DNA of 64,000 bases from Hymenobacter sp. YIM 151500-1 (GTDB lineage Bacteria > Bacteroidota > Bacteroidia > Cytophagales > Hymenobacteraceae): NCBI RefSeq assembly GCF_025979885.1, contig NZ_CP110139.1, forward strand, positions 868,001 through 932,000. Direction: 5' to 3'. The position numbers and the translations under genes were made by a program. Shown piece by piece: positions 36,340 to 42,122 of the stretch (position 1 is its first letter; each line of letters starts with the position of its first letter). The notes under the pieces are model-generated. The model worked only from the letters and a program-made list of their open reading frames with translations. It was not told where the DNA came from and made no database searches.

Positions 36340-37429
36340 AACGGACGGGGTTGGTGAGGGTCTCAGCGGTTAAGAGCGCAAAAGTACTCCCAAAGTTGGC
36401 CGTAAGCAAATCCCGGAAGATTTCGCCCGTGAACTGCTCGCTCTCAAAATGGCCCACGTCGCAGAGCAGGAGTCGTCCCTCAGCCTGGAAATACTCGTGG
36501 TATTTCAAGTCGCCGGTCACGTAGGCCTGGGCGCCGGCCGCGCGGGCCCGGCCAATCAGAAAGCTGCCCGCACCCCCGCACAGCGCCACCGTGCGGATGG
36601 GCTGGTCGAAGTCGGTGTGCTTGACCACGGGCACGCCCAGGGCCTGGCGCAGCCGCGCCCGAAACTCCGGGGGGCTGAGCGGCGCGGGCAACTCGCCCAC
36701 CATGCCGGCGCCCACGTCCTGGTTGGTGTTTTCGAGCCGGATGATTTCGTAGGCCACTTCCTCGTAGGGGTGGGCCTGGCGCAGGGCCCGCAGGGCCGCC
36801 GCTTGCAAGTGCAGAGGCAGCAGCACCTCCACGCGCTGCTCGGCGGCCGTTTCGGGGGTGCCGGGCTGGCCCAGATACGGACTGGTGCCCGCGCCGGGCG
36901 TAAACGTGCCGGTGCCGTCCACCCGGAAGCTGCACTCCGAATAGTCGCCCACCTGGCCCGCGCCGGCCTGGTAGAGGGCCCGAAGCACGGCCTCGGTGTG
37001 GGTGGGCGGCACGTAGGTAATCAGCTTGGCTAGCAGGCCCGCTTTCGGCTCCAGAATGCGCAGGTTCTGGAGGCCCAGCTTCTTGGCCAGCTTGCGGTTC
37101 ACGCCCAGGCGTACGTTGTCGAGGTTGGTGTGGGCGGCGTAGAGGGCAATATCGTGGCGGATGGCGTAGAGCAGGGTTTGCTCCACCTCACTGGCCCCGG
37201 TGAGGCGCTTCAGCGGCCGGAAGATGAGCGGGTGGTGGGCCACCACCACATTGCAACCCCGGCGCCGGGCTTCCTCCACCACGGCCAGGGTGCAGTCCAG
37301 GGCCAGCAGCACGCCGCGCACTTCCAGGTGCGGGTCGCCGCATTGTAGCCCGGCATTGTCGTAACTTTCCTGGTAAGCCAGCGGCGCCGCCCGCTCCAGC
37401 ACGCGCATCAGGTCTTGAAGGGTAGGCAT
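36329..37429 (-). CDS. Nif3-like dinuclear metal centre protein
   Basis: A 366-residue member of the Nif3/YbgI family, which forms hexameric rings with a two-metal site. Metal ligands are visible in VVAHHPLIFRPLKRL and AAHTNLD, and near the C-terminus in DVGHFESEQF; the middle part (about 130-230) is the PII-like insert found in longer members (THTEAVLRALYQAGAGQVGDYSECSF, QAHPYEEVAYEI). The start at 37429 (MPTLQDLMRVLERAAP) is chosen; upstream codons run through an intergenic repeat. Proposed roles include GTP cyclohydrolase-like or tRNA-related activity; none is certain. Confidence 0.93.
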   Translation of the reverse strand: MPTLQDLMRVLERAAPLAYQESYDNAGLQCGDPHLEVRGVLLALDCTLAVVEEARRRGCNVVVAHHPLIFRPLKRLTGASEVEQTLLYAIRHDIALYAAHTNLDNVRLGVNRKLAKKLGLQNLRILEPKAGLLAKLITYVPPTHTEAVLRALYQAGAGQVGDYSECSFRVDGTGTFTPGAGTSPYLGQPGTPETAAEQRVEVLLPLHLQAAALRALRQAHPYEEVAYEIIRLENTNQDVGAGMVGELPAPLSPPEFRARLRQALGVPVVKHTDFDQPIRTVALCGGAGSFLIGRARAAGAQAYVTGDLKYHEYFQAEGRLLLCDVGHFESEQFTGEIFRDLLTANFGSTFALLTAETLTNPVRYDF

Positions 37430-37436
37430 TTTTTTA

Positions 37437-37732
37437 AATGTGTTGGAATGTGGCAAATGTGGGGAGAATGTGAGAAATGAATAAGGAGATGGAGGTGACA
37501 GGTGACAGGTGAGGCATAGCCCCAGCGGGGCGGCACATCGGTAGAAAACCGAGCCGCCTGTTAGAACAAAGCCCCAGCGGGGCGACACCTAGCGTCCGCA
37601 CGACCGGGTGTCACCCCGCTGGGGCATTTGCTCTTTTGCCTCGACCTTGGCTACCAACATGCCGCCCCGCTGGGGCTTCCCATTCCAACACATTCCCCAC
37701 ATTCACTCACATTTGCCACATTCCAACACATT
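37437..37732. repeat. Composite palindromic intergenic element
   Basis: Perfect 25-bp outer arms at 37437-37461 (AATGTGTTGGAATGTGGCAA plus ATGTG) and 37708-37732. Inside are two GCCCCAGCGGGGCG copies facing two GCCCCGCTGGGGC copies. The right arm overlaps the last codons and the stop of the downstream minus-strand gene. Confidence 0.8.
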
Positions 37733-38429
37733 CACCCAACACTTCCACGTACCGGGCTACGTGCTGGGGCAGCTCGCGGCGCCTGTACTGCATGAGGTAG
37801 CGGGGGTGGTCGAGGACGTGAATCTGCTCGAACAGGCCCAGTTCGTCGTTCAGGCGGTGCAGGAGCAGGGCGTTGCGGCGGCCCAGGCACACGGCGGCGT
37901 GGCGGGCCAGACCTAGCTCATGCACCTGCCGCTGCAAGGAGTCGCGGATGGCGGGCTCCAGAGCCGTTTGCAGGGCGGGTGTGTCGTAGTAGTTGTAGTT
38001 TTTGCCTTCGCGCAGCAAGACCAGCGGGTAGAGGGAGCCCAGGAAAAAGTGCTGGTAGAACGCCGTCGGTCCGCCCAGGGCCGCTACCACCTGGTACACA
38101 AACTGGCTGGACGGCTCCCGCTGCCGGGGCAGCTCGTTCGGAATGCCGCACACGTCCTGCAAGGCCACGGGGTCGGTGAAGGCCACGCCGGTGCGGCCGT
38201 TGCCGAGGCGGCCGGGGTTGATGCCCAGCAGCGCCACCCGCGGCCTCTCGCCGGGGTAGTAGCGCCCGGCAAACTCGGTGAGCAGCTGCCGCGGCACCGG
38301 GTCCTGGTAGGGGCTGTAAGCCTGCACGTGGTCGGGCAAGGCAGCGGGCAGCGGAAACGTGGTAAGAAACCGGAGCAGGCGGGCTGGTAGGGGCGCGTCG
38401 CACGCGCCCGGTTGGTGAACGTCGGGCAT
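37707..38429 (-). CDS. SMUG2-like uracil-DNA glycosylase family protein (DUF4918)
   Basis: A 240-residue protein of the uracil-DNA glycosylase superfamily, probably removing damaged or deaminated bases from DNA. Features: RVALLGINPGRLGNGRTGVAFTDP (motif 1 with GINPG), an Asn/Tyr-rich EGKNYNYYDTP stretch, and HVLDHPRYLMQYRR (motif 2, catalytic loop with HP). The start is taken as 38429 (MPDVHQPGAC). The final residues GECVGMWQM and the stop codon are written by the arm of a palindromic repeat (37708-37732), so the native C-terminus may have been altered by that element. Confidence 0.8.
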   Translation of the reverse strand: MPDVHQPGACDAPLPARLLRFLTTFPLPAALPDHVQAYSPYQDPVPRQLLTEFAGRYYPGERPRVALLGINPGRLGNGRTGVAFTDPVALQDVCGIPNELPRQREPSSQFVYQVVAALGGPTAFYQHFFLGSLYPLVLLREGKNYNYYDTPALQTALEPAIRDSLQRQVHELGLARHAAVCLGRRNALLLHRLNDELGLFEQIHVLDHPRYLMQYRRRELPQHVARYVEVLGECVGMWQM

Positions 38430-38588
38430 AGGGGGCAGATACAGAAGCCGGGCAGACACCACTACGCAATAGCAGCGCGGAGGGCGCCTGAAAAGCGGGT
38501 GGGCCCTGAGAAATAGCCGTATACTTGCGGCTCGCTCCCCTGCTGCCGCACACACCTTACTGCTTGCGTTTCCCTCTATGCAATCCGT

Positions 38589-39512
38589 ATGGCCTCTTTC
38601 TCCGCGCTGCTCTATCTCGATGGCAAGCTATACCGGGTAGTCTGGTGCCAGTATGCCTTCCGCCAGCCCGTTGACCACCGGGGCCGGCCTCGCCGCAAAG
38701 TTCTGAAAGGCCCCATCTACGTGGAACTGTGGACCGGCGGAGTCTACCCCGAGCTAACCCAGTGGGCCGCTGACTCCCACAAAACCCTGTCGGGCCGCCT
38801 GGTCTTCGCCCGCCCCGACCAGCCGGACAGCGCCTTCGCCCACGTCTGGTTTACCCACGCCACCTGCACCACCCACTACGAGCGGTTCGACAGCTCCGGC
38901 CAGGGCCTGGATGGCTCGCTGCGCCTGTTGCTGATCATCTCGCCCGAGGATATGGGCCGCGACGCCGGGAGCGGGGAGGAGTGGGTGCCGCCCCTGGCGC
39001 GGGAGTGTGCGTATAGCGGCCGGGCAGCGGCTGTACCGGCTGCGCCGAATGTGCCCGTAGACTTGACCGGCAAGAAGCCCCCAAAGAGTACACCCGAAGG
39101 CAAAGCGTGGCGCTGGGCGCGCTATCAGCGCGAACATGCAGGCGACCCCAACGCTTGGGACTACGCCCGTTGGGAAAAGCAGTTCCATGTCAACAGCCGC
39201 AATGCTGAATTTGGTTTGCGGCGGGAAAAGGAGTACTGTGACGCGCTGGGTGGAGAAAGCAAAACATTTAAAACTGCTTATACCAAGCGGCAGGTTGATA
39301 TTTTTATTGACTCGCAAGAGTATTGTGGTCAGTTGAAAACAGGAAAAGTCAGTCACTCAGATCAAGCCAAAATTGATTTGCAAAAAGATGAATGGCTGAT
39401 TCAACGTGGATATCAGGTAGAATACATTTTAGAAAAAGGTGCATCCAAAAACTTGCTGAAAGCATTAGATGCCATTGGTGCAACCTACAAACTCGGTCCT
39501 CAAATTCCTTAG
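38589..39512 (+). CDS. TssD (Hcp) type VI secretion tube protein fused to a C-terminal nuclease-like toxin
   Basis: A 307-residue polymorphic toxin. Residues 1 to about 138 match the Bacteroidota TssD/Hcp family (SALLYLDGKLYRVVWCQYAF, then QPVDHRGRPRRKVLKGPIYVE, later LRLLLIISPEDMGRD). A Pro/Ala linker follows (about 139-165), then a C-terminal domain (about 166-307) with a PD-(D/E)xK-like layout: Glu-rich helix REKEYCDAL (E203/E205), Asp227 in RQVDIFID and Gln238-x-Lys240 in GQLKTGK. The Gln in place of Glu is known in Mrr-type enzymes. A probable immunity gene follows 2 bp later. No other T6SS genes are in the window, so delivery by T6SS is inferred from the TssD domain. The last third of the TssD part recurs at 40050 and 41460. 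Confidence 0.82.
   Translation: MASFSALLYLDGKLYRVVWCQYAFRQPVDHRGRPRRKVLKGPIYVELWTGGVYPELTQWAADSHKTLSGRLVFARPDQPDSAFAHVWFTHATCTTHYERFDSSGQGLDGSLRLLLIISPEDMGRDAGSGEEWVPPLARECAYSGRAAAVPAAPNVPVDLTGKKPPKSTPEGKAWRWARYQREHAGDPNAWDYARWEKQFHVNSRNAEFGLRREKEYCDALGGESKTFKTAYTKRQVDIFIDSQEYCGQLKTGKVSHSDQAKIDLQKDEWLIQRGYQVEYILEKGASKNLLKALDAIGATYKLGPQIP
38891..39023 (+). repeat. TssD-tail repeat, copy 1 (inside the full-length gene)
   Basis: 133 nt covering TssD codons from about residue 102 to the start of the linker. It begins CAGCTCCGGCCAGGGCCTGG. About 11 mismatches to copy 2 by eye, without indels. Confidence 0.9.
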
Positions 39513-39514
39513 TA

Positions 39515-39994
39515 ATGGCGTTCGACCAACTCAGTCAAGACGAAAAAGAAGCCCAATTTGCTGCCTTCCTACTCAATATGGAAGACGACGTAGATGAACT
39601 CGTAGAAGAAGCTGAGCAAGCTGGGTATGCTCTTGACTTTTCTGTAAATAGCCTCTACGAGTTGGAGCGATATGTCCTTGACATGGGTGTAAGCTTCCAG
39701 GATTCTTCCGATACTGCCTTATTGCTAAGAAGCAAGTGCTGGGAGTACCTCGGCGAAGTGGTAGTGAAAAACTACAACGGCCGTTGGAAGCTATCGGACA
39801 ACGAGGAAAATTCTGCCAACCGTGGAATGTTTGTGGTAGTTGGGCACAGTTATGTTGAGGGCATTGAATTTGTGCCCGCCCGCTACCTGCGTATGTTCAC
39901 CACCCGCCGAAAGCCTGGAATGCTCGTCGCAATTCTCGAATCGGACGTGAACCCGCCAAAGTCTGCTTTGGATGACTTTGTTTTCTTACAGTAA
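39515..39994 (+). CDS. Probable immunity protein of the TssD-linked toxin
   Basis: A 159-residue, strongly acidic cytoplasmic protein (NMEDDVDELVEEAEQAG near the N-terminus; ILESDVNPPKSALDDFVFLQ at the end) with no signal peptide. It starts 2 bp after the toxin stop, the position and spacing expected of a cognate immunity gene. I do not recognise a named immunity family; a motif NRGMFVVVGHSYVEGIEFVPARYL is probably its core. The codon use is more AT-rich than the surrounding housekeeping genes, as is the toxin domain before it, which suggests that toxin and immunity arrived together. The role is inferred from context. Confidence 0.65.
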   Translation: MAFDQLSQDEKEAQFAAFLLNMEDDVDELVEEAEQAGYALDFSVNSLYELERYVLDMGVSFQDSSDTALLLRSKCWEYLGEVVVKNYNGRWKLSDNEENSANRGMFVVVGHSYVEGIEFVPARYLRMFTTRRKPGMLVAILESDVNPPKSALDDFVFLQ

Positions 39995-40049
39995 CAACGG
40001 CTGGTAATTCAAAGAGGTGTGCTGCGTAGGCTTCTGCCTAACACACCGC

Positions 40050-40182
40050 CAGCTCCGGCCAGGGCCTGGATGGCTCGCTGCGCCTGCTGCTAATCATCTC
40101 CCCCGAGGACATGGGCCGCGACGCCAGCAGCGGTGCGGAGTGGGTGCCGCCCCTGGCGCGGGAGTATGCCTACAGCGGCCGG
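40050..40182 (+). repeat. TssD-tail repeat, copy 2
   Basis: In-frame copy of the TssD tail and linker start, about 90 percent identical by eye to copy 1 over 133 nt. It starts at exactly the same base as copy 1 and copy 3. A TAA stop lies 9 bp upstream in the same frame, so no TssD head precedes it. Confidence 0.9.
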
Positions 40183-40857
40183 CCAGTAAGCGCGGCGGCG
40201 CCGGCCGCGCCGCCCGTCAACCCTGACATTCCGCCTCACCTGCCGGCGCCGATTCCTAATCCGTCGCCCGACCATCAGCAGGTGCATCTGTCGGCGCAGG
40301 AGTGGCAGGAGTTGATTAAGGGAAGGTGGGACCGTAAAAACAACAAAAAGTTTTTGCAGGACCACCGGCAAGCCGAATTCCACGTTGCGGGAAACCCCTT
40401 CACGTACCGCACGGATGCCAACGGAAAAGTGGTGGCGGTATACGACGCGCAAAAGAGCTACAACGTAACAGGCACGCGGAAGGACGCGAAGGGCGTGCCA
40501 CTGACTCTTAACGCCGAGCCTACTTTTGCGGGCACGTCGTATATGTACCCGGCCACCGGCAACCAAAAGAACATTGTTGTCATCAAAATGGCTGGCTCCC
40601 GCAAAGGAGACTTCCGCCGAGCGAACAAGGCAGCCGGTTTAACAGAGGTAGTAAAGGCTCAAGGGCTGAAGGCAGACCAACCACCGAAGGGGTATACGTG
40701 GCACCACCGAGACGATTTTGAAGCTAATCCCAATCCGCCGCCTTATGGCACCTGCACAATGGAATTGGTGAAGAAAGAAGCACACGAAGACACGTTTGTA
40801 CACTACGGATCTTGCGACCAGTGCAACGAATATTTTGGAATCAAGCTCTACGACTAA
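40111..40857 (+). CDS. Orphan toxin cassette: TssD tail fused to an HNH/WHH nuclease domain
   Basis: The frame is open from 40042, and the first ATG (40111) falls inside the TssD-tail repeat; read from there the product is 248 residues. Residues 1-25 are TssD tail and linker, followed by a Pro/Ala-rich linker to about residue 55. The C-terminal domain ends in GYTWHHRDDF (W197-H198-H199), CTMELVKKEAHEDTFVHYGS, with further His at 225 and 231, matching the WHH branch of the HNH/Endo VII nuclease superfamily. Lacking the TssD head, it is probably silent or cytoplasmic until recombined onto the full-length gene upstream. A SUKH-type immunity gene follows 3 bp later. Confidence 0.75.
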   Translation: MGRDASSGAEWVPPLAREYAYSGRPVSAAAPAAPPVNPDIPPHLPAPIPNPSPDHQQVHLSAQEWQELIKGRWDRKNNKKFLQDHRQAEFHVAGNPFTYRTDANGKVVAVYDAQKSYNVTGTRKDAKGVPLTLNAEPTFAGTSYMYPATGNQKNIVVIKMAGSRKGDFRRANKAAGLTEVVKAQGLKADQPPKGYTWHHRDDFEANPNPPPYGTCTMELVKKEAHEDTFVHYGSCDQCNEYFGIKLYD

Positions 40858-40860
40858 CTA

Positions 40861-41379
40861 ATGGAACAGCAGGAATTCACCGGGACTGAAGCACCCGCCA
40901 CCGCAGCCGACTTGCGGGCTATTGAGCAAGAATACGGCTTCGTCTTTCCTGAAGACTATAAAGCGCACATTCTACGCGTTAATGGGGGGTGGCCGCGCCG
41001 CAATACTTTTCTGCAAAGCCGCGAAAATGGCCGCACCACGGAGCGAGATATTAACCAGTTCAAGCCTGTTCAGCACGGTTCCTATACCCTGGAACGCAGC
41101 CTGGAATCCTTGCGCGACCAATTACATCCGGATTTGATACCCTTTGCTGATGAAGCCGGTGGCGACCAATTTTGCTTGAGCGTCGGACCCGAGGATTATG
41201 GCAGCGTCTATTATATCGCTCACGAATCCTACCGTCCACCGGCTTTCCTCGAGGATGATGAGTTGGTGCCTCAACCCCGTGAGTATGGTGAAGGTGTTCA
41301 CTTCTTGGCTCCCTCCTTCACCGCATTTCTAGAAGGGCTGATAGAGGTACCCGACGAAGATGATGAGGACGAAGTATAA
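40861..41379 (+). CDS. SMI1/KNR4 (SUKH) family immunity protein
   Basis: A 172-residue acidic protein with the SUKH superfamily pattern: TAADLRAIEQEYGFVFPEDYKAHILRVNGGWPRRNTF near the N-terminus, LIPFADEAGGDQFCLSVG in the middle, and VHFLAPSFTAFLEGL at the end. SUKH proteins are among the commonest immunity proteins to nuclease toxins of contact-dependent systems, and this one starts 3 bp after the WHH-type toxin cassette, which fits. The tail is a run of Asp/Glu (PDEDDEDEV). Cytoplasmic. The pairing with the toxin is inferred from position. Confidence 0.88.
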   Translation: MEQQEFTGTEAPATAADLRAIEQEYGFVFPEDYKAHILRVNGGWPRRNTFLQSRENGRTTERDINQFKPVQHGSYTLERSLESLRDQLHPDLIPFADEAGGDQFCLSVGPEDYGSVYYIAHESYRPPAFLEDDELVPQPREYGEGVHFLAPSFTAFLEGLIEVPDEDDEDEV

Positions 41380-41396
41380 ACTGACATAACCACAGG

Positions 41397-41432
41397 CACA
41401 ACCGCCCCGCCCGCCACGGCGGGGCGGTTGTG
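41397..41432 (+). terminator. Hairpin after the SUKH immunity gene
   Basis: Perfect 15-bp stem CACAACCGCCCCGCC/GGCGGGGCGGTTGTG with a 6-nt loop, 17 bp after the stop. No T-run. Confidence 0.5.
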
Positions 41433-41459
41433 TCTGTGCCCAACTGCACAGCACTTTCA

Positions 41460-41552
41460 CAGCTCCGGCCAGGGCCTGGATGGCTCGCTGCGCCTGTTGC
41501 TGGTCATCTCGCCCGAGGACATGGGCCGCGACGCTGGCAGCGGCGGGCAGGG
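41460..41552 (+). repeat. TssD-tail repeat, copy 3 (truncated stub)
   Basis: About 90 nt starting at the same base as the other two copies and closely matching copy 1. It breaks off in the glycine-rich linker codons, where an antisense gene begins to end (stop at 41555). No toxin domain remains. Confidence 0.85.
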
Positions 41553-41554
41553 GG

Positions 41555-41941
41555 CTAGGGTGCGTAGGGCGGACTGATTTCTCCGTTCCAGTCGAGGTAG
41601 AGGTAGCCTTGGGTGGCGTCTTGCAGGGTCCCTTGCAGAATGATCAGGGTATTTATCTCGTCCAGGGCCTCGTCTAAATCGTCGATTGCCACTTCAAGCC
41701 ACTGGTCGTAGCCGGCGAGCCGGGAGGCATAGGGCGTAGCGTGAGCAAGCTCGGCGATTTGCGTCTCCACCACGGGGCCCCGGTCCAGATACACCCGATA
41801 CTGCGGGCCGCCGCCGTCGTGTACCAGCAGCATGTCCGCTTCCTGGCGTACCGTTAGCCTGTGCTCGTGTAGGGCAGCCTGCGCTTGTTCGAGCGTAAAG
41901 CCAGGGCTGCGAAACCAGATAAAAGCAGTTGCAGAGCGCAT
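41555..41941 (-). CDS. Hypothetical acidic protein, possible stray immunity gene
   Basis: A 128-residue cytoplasmic protein with no recognised family. The N-terminus (TAFIWFRSPGFTLEQAQAALHEHRL) is compact, and the remainder is acidic (WLEVAIDDLDEALDEINTL) and ends GYLYLDWNGEISPPYAP. Its 3' end meets the truncated TssD-tail stub tail-to-tail on the opposite strand. Size, acidity and position in the toxin array make an immunity-like role possible, but the inverted orientation argues for rearrangement, and nothing in the sequence proves it. Upstream it faces a perfect 38-bp palindrome. Confidence 0.6.
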   Translation of the reverse strand: MRSATAFIWFRSPGFTLEQAQAALHEHRLTVRQEADMLLVHDGGGPQYRVYLDRGPVVETQIAELAHATPYASRLAGYDQWLEVAIDDLDEALDEINTLIILQGTLQDATQGYLYLDWNGEISPPYAP

Positions 41942-41970
41942 GGGAAGTAGGGAAGAGTATAAAAGATTAT

Positions 41971-42052
41971 AGCGGCTTCGGGAATGGTGTATGCACCGGG
42001 CGGGCGGCTTTTTGGCCGCCCGCCCGGTGCATACACCATTCCCGAAGCCGCT
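41971..42052. repeat. Perfect 38-bp palindrome
   Basis: Arms 41971-42008 and 42015-42052, exact inverted copies by eye, with a 6-nt loop (TTTTTG). It lies 30 bp upstream of the 41941 start, and 14 bp before the 49-bp repeat. The tiny loop would give a very stable hairpin or cruciform. Confidence 0.93.
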
Positions 42053-42065
42053 ATGTGCACCGAAC

Positions 42066-42114
42066 TTTTTGCAGCTTATTTTTCAGAAATAAAAAAATAA
42101 GCTGCAAAAACTCC
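42066..42114. repeat. 49-bp flanking repeat, left copy
   Basis: A palindromic sequence: TTTTTGCAGCTTATTTTT, 9-nt loop, then its inverse, and CTCC. It matches the copy at 46577-46625 with one mismatch in 49. It lies 8 bp beyond the stop of the restriction-modification gene and could also act as its terminator. Confidence 0.92.
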
Positions 42115-42122
42115 CGACCCAT

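Noticed and set aside
37437..37732. CRISPR-like array
   Set aside because: The repeated GCCCCAGCGGGGCG units are palindromic, unevenly spaced and in both orientations; no spacer pattern and no cas genes anywhere in the window.
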